Assembly: GCF_047948215.1 (NCBI RefSeq) | Contig: NC_134458.1 | Span: 136,818,536-136,882,535, forward strand | Direction: 5' to 3' | Source of the DNA: Lycorma delicatula | Lineage: Eukaryota; Arthropoda; Insecta; Hemiptera; Fulgoridae | DNA: 64,000 nt | Part shown: positions 12,650-25,091 of the stretch, piece by piece | Position numbering within the stretch: the stretch's first letter is position 1 | Layout: every line of letters starts with the position of its first letter | The notes under the pieces: generated by a model | What the model saw: only the letters and a program-made list of their open reading frames with translations | Database searches by the model: none | What the model was told of the DNA's origin: nothing | Made by a program: the position numbers and the translations under genes

Positions 12650-12752
12650 ATGTCAATCATTGACCTTTTTTTTTTTTTATTTTTTTTAAAGTGGGATGGG
12701 ACTAATGACCAAAGTAGTCGATGCCCCTAAAAACCTCAAAAAAAATAAAGAT
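12650..12752 (+). other. LINE ORF2 start remnant and 3' tail
   Basis: ATGTCAATCATTGACC at 12650 reads Met-Ser-Ile-Ile, a common opening of jockey-type ORF2 proteins, and is followed at once by a T-rich run and the element's 3' end. The 3' motif is matched on the opposite strand at 29330-29372. The Met-Ser-Ile-Ile reading is suggestive only. Confidence 0.55.
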
Positions 12753-13660
12753 TTTCCAGGATGTTTTTTTTTATTTTTCAATGTAATCGCCTTGCAGTTG
12801 GATACATTTAGACCAACAACTTTACAACTTTTTAATATCCTCACTATAATGTGATTTGTCCAGTTCAGTAAAATTATCGGTTATTTCAGTTTTGACTCAT
12901 TATTTGAAGAAAATCTTCGTTCAGTGAGCCATTTCTTCGGGTTTAGGTACAGGAAGAAGTTGATGAGAGCCAAATCCGGAAAATTAAGTGCATGCAAAAA
13001 TACTTCGAAGCATAGGTCATAAAGGTTTGCAGAAAACCCCGAGACCTGTATAGGCACCCGCTCATTAGCGTGGTAAAAGAGCTCATTCTTTTTGGCCAAA
13101 TATGGACGTTTAGCCTGAATAGTACCCTTTAATTGGTCCACTAGTGACGCGTAGTACGCCCCAATAATATTCATGTCTTTTTCAAGGAAGTCTATCCGTA
13201 CCATATCACTAGAATCCCAAAAACTTGTAGCCATGACTTTTCCTTTGAGAAGTACTTAATCAAATGCGTTTTTGGTCGACTGTTAAAGAAAGCGGCACCC
13301 ATTGGACGGAAAGCTTTTTCACACCCAAAACATTGTGTAAAAATGTAGTGAAAACGGTCTATCGAGAAGTTTGCAATGTCAGCAAGTTCGCTTATCTTCT
13401 ATCGGCGATAATTTAATATAGAATTTTGGATTGTTGTGACGATTTCGTTGGTCGCAGCAGTTTTTGGAAATCTCGACAATTCATCTGTACGATCACGCTT
13501 AAATTTAACATCCCACTATTTACGATCTAAAACGAAGGATTTAAAGTACGAGTACTTATACCAGCTTAAACTTCCAATTTTATCAATTTTTCAGAAAACG
13601 TCAAAACTTGTTCTATTTACTCAATCGTCACTAAAAAGCAACTAAACCCAAACATCTGAA
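12745..13660 (-). mobile_element. Internally deleted mariner element
   Basis: This holds the mariner transposase relic described at 12771-13570 plus flanking untranslated sequence. It abuts the LINE tail with essentially no spacer. Terminal inverted repeats could not be paired, so both ends are approximate. Confidence 0.7.
12771..13570 (-). pseudogene. Mariner transposase pseudogene with internal deletion
   Basis: On the minus strand, successive frames give the helix-turn-helix part (a TAATNEIVTTIQNSILNYRR-type segment), then GAAFFNSRPKT. The sequence then jumps directly to SKEKSW and a WDSSDMVRIDFLEKDMN stretch near 13200. Roughly 80 residues that should include the first catalytic Asp (VDETW-type motif) are missing. 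Further on, the normal HQDNAPCH is YHANERVP and the normal PDLAPSDFFLF is PDLALINFFLY, so the second and third Asp are also lost. After a frameshift near 12885 the C-terminal end reads FTELDKSHYSEDIKK and ends QGDYIEK before TAA at 12771-12773. This is a different mariner lineage from the 6.3 kb copy. Confidence 0.88.
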
Positions 13661-15985
13661 ACTTCGCAGAATGCCATCTAAAGCATCATACCTGACAAAT
13701 ATCATAGGTATTTGGGTATACTTTCACCATCTCTGTGTCAGACCTAGAACTTTCCCATATGTATAAATCAAAGTGAAAAAGTAAGACCGATAAAGTACTT
13801 ATTGGCTAAATGTATAGTTTATAGAACTAGAATTCCTGTTTCATTATTTAGTTCTCAAGAATCTAAAACAAAGGCACAGAATGTTATTTGAAGTTCATAT
13901 CAAATTTTACGAATGTTTATTAATATTTTAAGAATAAAATTACTGCAGAAAGCAGCATTCCAAGATAATTTTTTTTTTTAACATGTAAAAAGAAGATATA
14001 GAGAAAAAGGTAATAAAATAAATGAGACAAAAAGAGAAAAACAGTATGCATGCGACTGTGCGTGTTAATTCTTATATACAGACTATATGAAAGTTAAAAG
14101 GAAGCTTTCAGCATAACCTATACTATTGTAGGTTGTTTCTGGAAATTATTCATTAATTTATGGGTTTCTTTGCTGAAAAAAAACGTTTTACAAATGGTGA
14201 AAATCGCTTTTAACGTATATCTAAGCTACGTTTATTATCATCGACTATCATTCACGTAAAAATAAATAACTTAAAAGAGTTTTGTGTCTGATACACAAAA
14301 AAAAGGCAAACTAGTCGGTCATATTTATTGTATAAGGTATATTTTATTCAAATAAATAAAAATTTAAACAATTAAACAAATTTTTTAATATTTTTAATAC
14401 TCTTAAAATGTACAACATCTAATGGTTTAATTACGGAATTGTTTGAATTTGTCAAAAAAATTGTTATTTGATAACAACCACTACCATATTTATTAATTTA
14501 CATTTTAAATCCATGATAGAATTCCAAGATACCAAAAACTGTTCTTTACCTCCACAAAAAAAATAACCCGTCCAGATGTATAGAGATTGATAAAATTCAC
14601 AAATTTCTTTTTTTAATAATATCTTTTAAACCAGTCTAATAATTTTTTTATTCAAATAAAATTTGAATAAATAGACGAATGAACCCCCAAACACGATATT
14701 AAAATAAGATTAAAACAATACGTATAGATTTTAAATCAAACTATATCTACCTTTTCAATTCTATACTATGATTTAAGCATGATGCGTGAAATGTCTATTC
14801 AATCTAAAAATTATGTATTTCAATGTTATAAAAAGTAAAATATTAATACTATTATAAAGGGAATAGAAATTTCAACATAATTTCTGAGAACATGATATTC
14901 CTTTCTATTTTTTTTTTTTTTTTTAATTTGAGGTGGAAAACTAGGTCAAAAAATCGATTTCTCATTGGGTAGATTTATTTCTTCACTGGAGTATGCAGAT
15001 TGCGCAACTGTATAATTTTATGCAGGATTTTTATGTAAAATAAAATTGGAGACATTATTCGTAATTTTTTTATTAAAATTATTTTTTAAGATGAATTTCT
15101 ATGATGACAAATTTTTTTATAAAATTTGACGAATTTTAAATTTAATTCGTATAAAATTTAATTCGGACAGCTTTTTCTCACACTATTTTTTTTTCACTTT
15201 ACCAAACCGTTTATGCGTATTTTCTTAAATAAGTGAATGTAATTTTATAGAGTAGATCTTTACCATGAGTTTTTTGTTTGTTAATTTTGTATTTTAAATT
15301 TTAGTAACAATTCAGTACTTTTGCCTACAATAAAATAAACACATACGCTAATATTTCCTTTTATATTTGGATTAGATAATTAGAAATCTCATTTTGTATA
15401 GTTTTGTTATGTTAAATTAAAAAAAATAAGCCGTTAGGAGTTTATTTGAGATAACATTTAAAGTACTCATTTATCTGAAGTAACTGAGAGAAAGAATATT
15501 AATATCCATAACAGAGATGTTATTTTGTAACTTTATATTTAATGAATAAAGAAAAAAATTAGCTTAAAATTCTGCGTATTCTACAGGATGAACACTTTTA
15601 ACAAAACAAACAAATATTGAATGAGGGTAAAATAACAGGAAAGATTTTTATTATAATTAATGTTTAAAAGTAAAGTCTTATTAAAAACCACGGCCTCAAA
15701 AGTGCAATAATAATCCTGGCTGTTGGGGTGTGTACAGCGGTTAGTAGAGTATTCTAGAATCTAAAAGATGTTTGTTGTTGCTTTCAGTTAAGAAATGCGG
15801 TGCCATTCTGAAGAGAGCATGTTATTAATTTTGACCCGTCTTCTAACAACGACAAGATTTGACGGTGAAGAAAGTAGGAAAGCGGGGTACGGTGGCTTCG
15901 TAGGTTAATTTAGTATAAAGGTTAAATTTTAAACATTCAAGTTTTTTTTATTGCTCCGTTCTTTTGGCGTGAATTGAAGAACCCT
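13661..15985. other. AT-rich non-coding stretch
   Basis: No recognised gene, RNA or transposon. The part around 15690-15910 is slightly richer in G and C without any open frame I can name. Confidence 0.45.
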
Positions 15986-15990
15986 CCTCT

Positions 15991-16026
15991 TTTTTTTTTG
16001 TTTTTTGTTTTTTTTTTTTTTTTTTA
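15991..16026. repeat. Poly-T tract
   Basis: Near-continuous T run with two isolated G residues; low-complexity sequence. Confidence 0.9.
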
Positions 16027-16089
16027 TCCGACCCAGGTCGATGTCAGTTCTTAGTTTTTCTTTGAACTAATACTACTACTACATTGTAC

Positions 16090-16330
16090 TACTGTTGAAA
16101 GTTTCATAACGCCGCCCGGCGGGTAGCTCTTTCGTTCTCTCAGCTCTTCACACTTCGAATGTTGGTAAAGGTGGCATTATCGCAAATGACTGCACCCAAT
16201 AACAACTTCCAACTTTCAACTTGTGTCCTTCTCTGCTACCACACCTCTCAGCACCCCTAAACTTGTTTCCCCCTATCAAATATTCATCCACCCTAACCGG
16301 AACACCTCCCATTTCATCTCATCCCAAACT
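16090..16330. other. GC/CT-richer unique block
   Basis: Contains GCCGCCCGGCGGGTAGC and a pyrimidine-rich plus strand with several CCACC and CACCC phrases. No convincing reading frame or repeat partner was seen. It could be conserved non-coding DNA; the sequence alone does not show this. Confidence 0.3.
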
Positions 16331-17375
16331 AATATTGTTAAATTAATAAACAGCATGATATTGTCCGAGTTTTAATTAAAAAGAATCACACGCACGCTCA
16401 AATAATAAAAAATCACGTCCTGACTTTTTTTTAATCTTTTTGTTAAAAAAAATTTCATTACTAAAAACAACTATTTAAAAATATACAGCATCATTTAATT
16501 ATTAAACTAAAAAATAAGTCCATAAACGTAAAAAAGAAGCTTTACCGCTGCAGCTAAAAAAAGTTAATTACTTACCAAATTATGTTTATTTCTTGACGAT
16601 CGGTGACAAATGTTACTTAAAATTATAAAATTTTTCAACAACAAACCGAACAAAATTTTATAAACACAACGTTTTTAATAAGTTGTTTCAAATTGTTTTC
16701 AGTCACTTTTGTATCCATAATCAGTGACTGTTACTGTTCTAAATATGTTCTTATCTTTAAAAAATCGACAAATAGTCATTTCAGTATTCTATACGTTCAA
16801 ATACCCATTAATTATTATGCAACTTACCGAAAAGTACAAACAATCCCTACATTTGTTCTAACTGAACGGCATTAATAGTTTCTTTTTTAGTAGAAAAATA
16901 TGTACGAATTGAGAAACAAATTTTTAATTCTTTTATTGTTATTTCCAAAATTGGATATAGGATTCAAAGTCAATATATGTAATTCAATTTACAAACTAAA
17001 AAAATTCTAACTATTTTAAGTTAATAAAAAAAAAAATTATAATAGTATAATTACATAATTTCGTAATAATACATAATTACAGTATTGGTAATGGCTAAAA
17101 GCTGGATAGCAGAAAATATTATTGAAAAGAAACTTCGTATTTTCCTATTTTCACGGCTACATTACTTACTGCATAGATACACGGATACAAGTACGCTAAT
17201 CGATTCTAATTTTTTATGTCGGAGGATGTTTACAGATCTTGAAGATTCATCACCTCCTCTAACCAAAAAGAAAAAAAAAATTTAACACTGAAAAATTCTA
17301 GAAAGATATATAAGTATCTCATATATATATATATGTACGATTAGGATTAAGTTCGGCAAGATGATTTTTAAACAG
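16331..17375. other. AT-rich sequence, nothing recognised
   Basis: Two short open frames (16693-16875 and 17085-17285, plus) have compositions expected by chance in AT-rich DNA and no known motif. A short TA run lies at about 17320. Confidence 0.45.
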
Positions 17376-18760
17376 AGTACCTCATGAAGTTGTTCCGGAC
17401 GTTCAACTTTCATAAGCTATTCTACTTGTGAAAGTAATGGAAAAAGTGCAAATAAACTTGTCTTAAAATGCTTCGTTTGCGAGTTACGGCTAGTGAAAAA
17501 TTTCGCTCGGATTTCAGTTACCTCGTTAAAATGAGGTCGAACCGAAATTTTTAGAACTTAAGTAGAAAAATTAAAGTTTTTTATGGATTTTGACGGAAAA
17601 ATCGAATAAAAAAGGTCTAACAACCGTATCTGAAGTAGGTTTTTAGAAATCTGGGGTGAAAACCAATAAATCGGGGTAAAAAACCTTGTTTTTTAAGTTT
17701 GATATACAATAACGTTGTTGATTGGCTGATAAACATAAAACTTAAAAAAAAACTTGTAGAGAATTTAATTCTGAACAAAACGGTTTAAGATATGATGAAT
17801 AAAACAATGAAAACTTACAAAAATTCGAATTTTATTTAGAAATAGTGCACTAGACCAAAGAGTACCAGTTTATAATAAATGTTCTAAATGAGCGCACTAA
17901 TTTCAAAACATTTCTTAGCTCGCTTCTATTGTGTACGCTCCTGTTGCTCTTTTTAGTTGTTCAGGGCTGTACTTAAGTTCCTCAGCCTCTCGGTGCTAGA
18001 GGAACATCTTCAAGCAGCTGCAGTAATTCTTCTTGAAAAAAAGTGCAAGCAGTCGTCAGAATTTAAGCGGCCAGGTAATATGAACAGTCCAAACAGCTGA
18101 TTTTAAGAAAGACCGCACCATATGTTGACGCTAGTTTGGTGTTGAAAATTGCCTTTCACTGTTTTATGAGGATTTACTTCTACCCATGTGTGCTCATTTT
18201 GTAAGTTGTTGACCTCATCTCGACTTTAATTTGCTTCGTCGGTAAACAAAATATACTTGTAGAGTTGTCGATTTGTATTCCACTAGTTGCAGAAAACCAG
18301 ACGATGCGGACCATCACCTGAGTGTAAACGTTGAACTGGCTGTTTATGATAAGGATAAAAGTTGTTTTGTTTAAGTGTCCTCAAAACCATTGAATGCGAA
18401 AATCCGATCCTCTTAGAAAGTCACGGTATACTAACATCTGGATTGTGCTGAACTGCATAAATAATAATAATTTCTTAATAATAGCTTCGTGTTAAACAGA
18501 TCGTTCGTAGCTGGTACGAATACTAGGTACCGAACCGTTTCCCAAAGATTACAAAAAATCGCGCTAATTGTTTTGGGATCTGAAATACTGCGATTCGGAA
18601 AAAACTATTTTATGTTAAACTATATCAGCTATAGCATTACAATTACACACCCAAAATGAACACCATATGAGCGTATTCCACTGTTGTAAATAAGTACGGA
18701 AAATCGTTTTGCTTGGTATCATCAGGTTGGAATAACCGATATATACGAAATTTTATATGA
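17376..18760 (-). mobile_element. Tc1-like element with long inverted-repeat arm, deleted
   Basis: The left arm (17376-17850) matches the arm at 60796-61265 over several hundred bases. Shared phrases are GTTTGCGAGTTACGGCTAG, ATCTGGGGTGAAAACCAATA (diverged at 61080) and GAGAATTTAATTCTGAACAA. Inside lies a transposase pseudogene on the minus strand. The opposite arm is not present, so the element is truncated on the right near 18760. Its left tip, CAGAGTACC, resembles the CAGAGTGT tips of the other Tc1-like elements here. Confidence 0.8.
17860..18695 (-). pseudogene. DUF4817/DDE-type transposase pseudogene, internally deleted
   Basis: Reading the minus strand from 18695 gives, across frames, the N-terminal segment matching the 61.6 kb copy (ACGCTCATATGGTGTTCATT), then LYKYILFTDEAN with the first catalytic Asp, NNLQNEHTWVEVNPHKTV, GNFQHQTSVNIWCGL, and LQLLEDVPLAPR. 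It then jumps directly to EELKYSPEQLKRAT and ends CAHLEHLL. The block that should carry the second and third catalytic Asp (DGAPPH and SPDLTPLDF in this family) is deleted. Transposases of this kind cut and paste their element at TA sites. The copy is inactive, with several stops. Confidence 0.85.
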
Positions 18761-18899
18761 ATTTTTTTTAATATGAGTAATTTATTCCATTTAAATTTTG
18801 TTTCCATCGGTCAAAAAGATATAGTGTCCCATTCGATCCTAAATTAAAATTGGTAGGATTAAATCTATTAGCTAAAACAGGTGACATATTTAGAAAAAA

Positions 18900-19490
18900 T
18901 CTGATGTGGACACTACATGACTTCCTTGTACGCTTATTGAATTACAAATACACATTTTTTTACAATCAGAGGTTAATAAATATTAATAAATCAATATACT
19001 TAAATTAAAAAAAAATTAAAAAAAGGATATGAAGTCTGATCGAACAGATGTGCCTCCGCCTTATAAGATACAAATATTTTATTATTAAAATTTTATTTGG
19101 CTATAACTCTGGAACCAATGAAAAAAGTACCACTTATGATCATCGTTGAAAAGCTCTCAATGAGGGCTTACTACTGCAGTTAAAAAAGTCCAAAATAAAA
19201 AAAAAACTGGATTTTGGGTTTTTTTTTACTCTTTTGGTCCACTCGATTGCAATCAAAAGGGGAGGTGGGACAACTAGATGTTACAACAATCCTAAATCCA
19301 CAATTTCAACATTCTAAGGCTAATCGTTTTTGAGTTATGCGAGATACGTATATACATACATACGTACAGACGTCACGCTGAAACTAGTTAAAATGTTTTC
19401 AGGGTGGTCAAAATGTTTATTTCTGTTGAAATCTGGAACCCAAAATTTTTCGCGATTATAATACTTCCTTGTACTTTGTACAAGAAAGTA
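18900..19490 (+). mobile_element. Hairpin-ended repeat, family B, copy 1
   Basis: A 591 bp unit that is matched along its length by 25520-26192. It starts AAATCTGATGTGNACAC, carries TACGTACAGACGTCACGC near the right end, and finishes in a hairpin at 19464-19488: CTTCCTTGTAC, loop TTT, GTACAAGAAAG, with one mismatch. CTTCCTTGTAC also occurs just inside the left end. There is no open frame. A short terminal hairpin with AT-rich flanks is reminiscent of Helitron or Helentron non-autonomous elements, but a TIR-type MITE is also possible. Confidence 0.7.
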
Positions 19491-20691
19491 AAAACGTAGC
19501 ATAAAATTATAAAGAATACAAAAAGTAATTATGAGAACGCCGGTGTACAATTATGCATGCGGGAGTCATCCCATCCTCTATCCTTGCTACGTATTATTAA
19601 CACGCACATCGTAACACTATAATATATATATGCTCACAGACAGCGGTATACAACGTTTACGCTTAACATATTGTGCTTGTCTGTTATCTTATCACCTGTA
19701 ATGCTTCAACGTTTAACCTCTCTTTAAAATATTTTGCGAATTTCGCTCTTTAATAAGTTAATATGAAATACCGTACCTGAAAAAAATGTCACCTTTTCAA
19801 ATATTTTAACTAAACGCGCGATCCCTGATACTACATCAATCCAATTTTCTAAATTTCCTAAAATCTGATTGATAATATTTTTTTATCAATGATAATACAG
19901 TATTAGATATATATAAAGTAAATAAGATATGTTAGATATAAGCGTATCTCACCGAAAATCACTTACTTGATTAATACAGGCTCCTTAGTTTATAACGATA
20001 AATTAAATGTCTAAGAAAAGAATATTTTCTCTTTTTTTACAATAAGAATATTTTCCGGTCTTCTAGAAATAAATAATATGTGTTTAGAAAGCGATTAAGA
20101 TTTCGAGAATATTTTTTGTCATTTCTTTTTAAGCAAGCAGAATTAAAATAAAAAAATAAGATTAAATCGTTCATCAATTACTCTGTAAAACTAAACTTAC
20201 CCATTTTCAGGAAAAATAGAAAATTTGTTTGGGTATTTGTGCCACATAAATTTTGTTCAAAAGGAATGTAATTTATGATATATTTCAAGATCAAGACGCC
20301 AATCATTTTTACAACCGGTAACTTGAATTTTTCATTCATTTAATTTTTAATAGAAGAATATGTATGACATTTTTTCTAAAATTTTATTCGTAGAATTTTT
20401 TTTTTTTTGCTTTGACAATTGTAATTTTTATGAAAAAGATAGATTCTATTGTTTCAAAATGAAAAGGTTAAAAACATTGTTAAAAACATTTCGTTTCTAT
20501 AGTAATATCTGAAAAATTATATTATAATACCACAAAATCATTTATGAAAGATTATTTAACGACACACATCAGACTGAATCGGAATCGTGAAAGGTACACT
20601 ACGAGTTAAATAAAAATAGCAAGGAAAATAGAAAAAAATAAACATAGTTAAATAATAACTATATTATTAATAGAGTTAAAAAATAATAACA

Positions 20692-20740
20692 GAAATTTTG
20701 TACGATTTTTTTTTCCCAAAAGAAAACCGTACAAAATTTC
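20692..20740. repeat. Inverted repeat, 13 bp stem
   Basis: GAAATTTTGTACG at 20692-20704 pairs perfectly with CGTACAAAATTTC at 20728-20740 across a 23-base T/A-rich loop. Confidence 0.85.
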
Positions 20741-21000
20741 CAAAAAACAATTATTCCGACCTGATGATACAAAGCAAAACGATAACATATTAAAGAAAAG
20801 CTAAACATTTTATCTTATTATTCTCCATTTCTAAATAAAAATGTCCAAATACAAAACCAAAGTGGCATAATAATAATAATAATTTTTTCCCTACTAATTA
20901 AAAAGTAAAGTTATTGATTATAACTTTGCTTCAGAATCATACAAGCACACAATGGAACATAATAAATTACAAAGATATCAAAAAGATAAAATTACCAAAA

Positions 21001-21040
21001 ATTTTTATTAATCACATTGCTTTATGTGATTAATCAAAAT
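21001..21040. repeat. Inverted repeat, about 16 bp stem
   Basis: ATTAATCACA pairs with TGTGATTAAT around the loop TTGCTTTA. The pairing extends outward with one mismatch to ATTTT and AAAAT. Confidence 0.85.
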
Positions 21041-24000
21041 TTTTATCAAAAAGTGATCGCTTGATCAATAATAATTCTATATTTACCATATTTTGGTTCT
21101 AAACAATATCATACTAAATGAATATTCTTTAAATTAAAAGCAGTTACTTCTTTTTATTCCACCTAATTTACGTTTCGATGATTACAATATAATTTACGAA
21201 CAAAGAGTTAATGGAAAATAAACCTGGTAATATTCCATTATAAATAAACAGAATTTTATTTGATATTAACGATAAACGAAATAATAATAAATTAATAAAT
21301 AAGCGTTATACTATACTACAAGACCATCCTTCTTGCCGGCAATAACGAATTGTATTTTTCATCGACCATCGGTATTATATTAAAATACTTAGTTATTTAG
21401 TAAAAAAATAATCTGACAGAATTTTAAAAAGAATGACAAGATGAAATTATAAGATGAAGTAGAAACAAGCCAGGTGTTCAGGTGTTGGATCAAATCGATA
21501 AGAATGAGTAAGAGAGAGGGAAAAAGGAGATCGGAGTAAATTAGACAAAGAAAAAATGATAAAAGGGTTTTTGAAGAAAATGACATGATGTAGAACGATG
21601 TGAAGGAGGACAGACGGGTGACAAGTGAGAGGACAGACAAGTGAGTGAAGCGTAAACTTAAAAGAGATGAAGAGGACAAGAGAAGATGAAAAAAGCGGTT
21701 GAAGTGAAGAAGAATGCAAAGGTAAAGAGACCGACCGATGAATGTCCGTTCTTCCTTTCTTTCTGTCTGTCTATATGTTCGTCTGGCTTGACTCAATTCC
21801 GATCTGGTTTGTATGGTATCGACTATCTTGCACATATCTAAAATCTCATCCGCTGTCTCTGTCTTGTCAAGTGAACAAACTTACACTATAGACAGAATTC
21901 CAAACCGAACAGAACCGTGTCAACCAAGCTAAATGTCTCTTCAAGCAAATCTGCTATGAAATAAACAACACTCACACTTCCTCTGTTCCCCCTACATTAT
22001 TCTGTCTCCTTTCTTTATCCTTTATTGTCAGATAAAGACATCTGCTTAATGAACTTCTTTGAGCGTTTTCGTTTGATTGTGACCTAATAATTGTTTGAAA
22101 AATCAGATTGATATCGGTAAATATTTGAAATTACTTTTTATTTTAAATGAAAAATCAATTATTATTTAAAGAAATTAGAAATAGATACAGATAACTATCG
22201 AATTATGTAATTACACTAATAAAAATATATCTAAAACAAAAATATGTTTAAGAAAAGGCCAAATAATTGATATAATAAAGTCGTACCTCAATTGTATCCG
22301 ATTTTAAAACTAATCCCCTGAAAATTTTTAGAATAAATTTCATATTTTCAGCATGATATACTTTAAAGGTAATCCAACACCGATTATTTTCACTTTTTTT
22401 TTTTACACTTTTCAAACAGCAATATTTTGGTAATTTACTATATTTTTTTTATAATACACCATAGACAAAAAGCAAGAAGGATTAGTCTGCTCGCTTGGAA
22501 AAATGTAGTTTTTGATACAAAGTAACAAACAAATATATTACAAGCAATATTAATGGATTATGAGCACAATGGATACAAATACAATTTAATTTTTTCATAA
22601 ACAAACTTCAGGAAAATTTAAGTAATACTCGAACACAAATAAGGAATTTCGTACTGCAAATTAGCTAAAACAGTCGTTTTATCTGTAAATCGATAAAATA
22701 AGAAAAAAAACCCATAAAATAAAAACCGAAAAAACCCCAGAAAGTGTTGAAAGAATAAGTAGAAAACCTAACAGCAAACAGTTTTCAAAAAAAAACTTGA
22801 AAAGATTTTTTTTATAAATTATCCTTTTTAACATTATATATACACCAGGTGCTTGAATTATTTGTGAAATATCTGATTTCCCTAATATTTATTTTAGATT
22901 CGTAAACAATGTACACTTATAACCGGTTGACAGTTTTGTGGGAGAAGTTATATTCTCAGTTTATGTTACGCGATAATGCGGAAAAAAGCGTACGATTTGC
23001 GTTTAATAAAACAAAATTAAGAGATAAATTATTATTAGCTCTATAAAAAATTAATAAGATACCAATTTCGACCTAATAATTTTGTAAGCTAACGACTGGT
23101 ACAATTATGATAAAGGCATTAATGATTATTGGTGAAACACTGCTAATGTTAATAGAAAATTATAGCGGATGAAATATTATTAAATAAAATAATAAATAAA
23201 TTATCTTAAAAAATGCTAGGAAATTACCCAATTTAATAATTTGACGAAAGATTTTACGCAAAAAATTATCAATGAAATAGTTCTATCGATTTTAATCGCT
23301 CACTTCGGGTTCGTTATCATTCAAATCTGATGATTAGTAAAAACTCCTCCCGTTTCTTTTTATCTTTTTGTTTCAATAAAAATAAAATTCAGAAATTCAG
23401 GTTACGATTAAAGAATATACATAATTTCTTTATAAATTAAGAAAATATTAAATCACGATGTAAAAAATAACATAAATTACAAAATAAAAATTATATAAAT
23501 AATGCGATAAAAGATGCCTCAATGTGACATCACCAAACTAAACTAAATCGCTGAATTTAATTCCTAAAATAGGATTTTTATTTTATCATCTAATTTACTT
23601 TTAAATTTCTAACAAATGAAACAACAGAAAGATTCTTTCCTAACTCTCCATGACATAACGATTCGTTAAATGAATCGTAACGGCTTCATTACCCATGACT
23701 AACTTAAAATACTACTGAAAAACTCATTAAAATATCACATAGATTTATTTAAATCTAATTACTATTATAATAAGGTTACTAAAAATTAACATAACCGTTA
23801 ATAATAATAATAAAGTATTTGGCAAATCATTTTGACGATCAATAGAAATACCTGGATATTTTAAAAAACTAAAATTTAACCGTCTTAGAAAGATTAAAAA
23901 TTATAATTGATTGTATGATCTATTTTACGTGTGTTACGTTATGTGATTATCTGATTAATTGGTAATAAGTTGGTTATCTTCTTTAGTCAGAGCGCATACC

Positions 24001-25091
24001 TATCAAAGGTAGTAAAAAATGTAAAATTAATAATTTTCATATGGTACTAGAAGTTACAATTTTAACATAAATAATTACTTTTACGAGTATCTTTCTATAA
24101 TTACTTAATGTATATTATAAATTAAATAATTAATTTTTATAATTTTCAATATTTTATATCTGCGATTTAGGATAAATTAAAAATAATGGATTTACCCGGT
24201 AGACATTTCAATCACTAGTGGTATTTCATAGTCACCGCGCAGAGAACAACGTCCTCTAGTCATTCCAAAAACTGCATTCTTCAACAAGAATCCATTAGCT
24301 CTACAGATCCCGGCATTCTTAGTTAAGAGAACTTAACAGAGTCAAGCACAACCACAGAAACGATAATGAAAAAAGATTAACGATCAAAAATATCATGAGA
24401 AACTTCAGTTCGACAACGACTGTCATTGTTTCTGTAACGTTTCTCAGATGAAAGCTCAAAGTTGCCAAAAAGCAATGGATATTCATCCTAACCATAATAT
24501 CACTGGATATCGGAAGATATCATCTAGGTACATTTTAACCCAGATGGAAGCAGCACATCACTAAAATGGTTTTTTGTTGGCCAGTCTAAATATAAGACAC
24601 AAGAAACATTAAATTTCTTTTAGAACGAAAGAGCTAATTGAGAAAAGATACAGAATTCTTATAGAAACAACCACACCTATCCCCAGATTGATGTAGCATG
24701 AAAACACGAAAAACCCATCAGCCAAACACCTACTGGGAAGTTTAATATTTTTCAATTATTAAACGGGCTAATCAAAGTTAACCTGTACAGATAACAAAAA
24801 AAAACTTTATTGAAAATAATAAGTGTCATTTTGACATTTTTTCTTGAAAACAAAAGTTTTAAAAATGAGTCAAACTGTTTACATATTTGCAAAAAAAGAA
24901 AATTGTTATTGTAAAACCAAAACGATTGTAATTGCTTTTTTTATGCGAAATTAAAGTTTTTAAACTAACCTAATATAGTAAATCAAATATAATCTAATTT
25001 AATGCATATAATCTTATCATTAGAAACCGAAATTGAATGCTATTACACTATAAGTTTTTCTGCAGCATTTCAAATGATATGAAAAGAACCC

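Larger units (their letters stand above)
11150..12755 (+). mobile_element. Jockey/I-like LINE, copy 1, lacking ORF2
   Basis: The element runs from an ORF1 (gag-like) pseudogene to a 3' tail. Only about 100 bp separate the ORF1 stop at 12586-12588 from the tail at 12690-12752 (GACTAATGACCAAAG, then GTCGATGCCCCTAAAAACC and an A-rich end). A complete element of this type carries a second ORF of roughly 3 kb with endonuclease and reverse transcriptase. Here only a possible start, ATG TCA ATC ATT at 12650, remains. A second copy (29.3-30.8 kb, minus) also has ORF1 followed shortly by the same tail, so this may be a non-autonomous lineage. The 5' boundary is not sharp. Confidence 0.8.

Noticed and set aside
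21389..21835. Longest open frame in the window, 148 codons on the minus strand
   Set aside because: The product is almost only Leu, Ser, Phe, Ile and Tyr because the plus strand is purine-rich; a second frame is open over the same bases. No domain or signal is visible.
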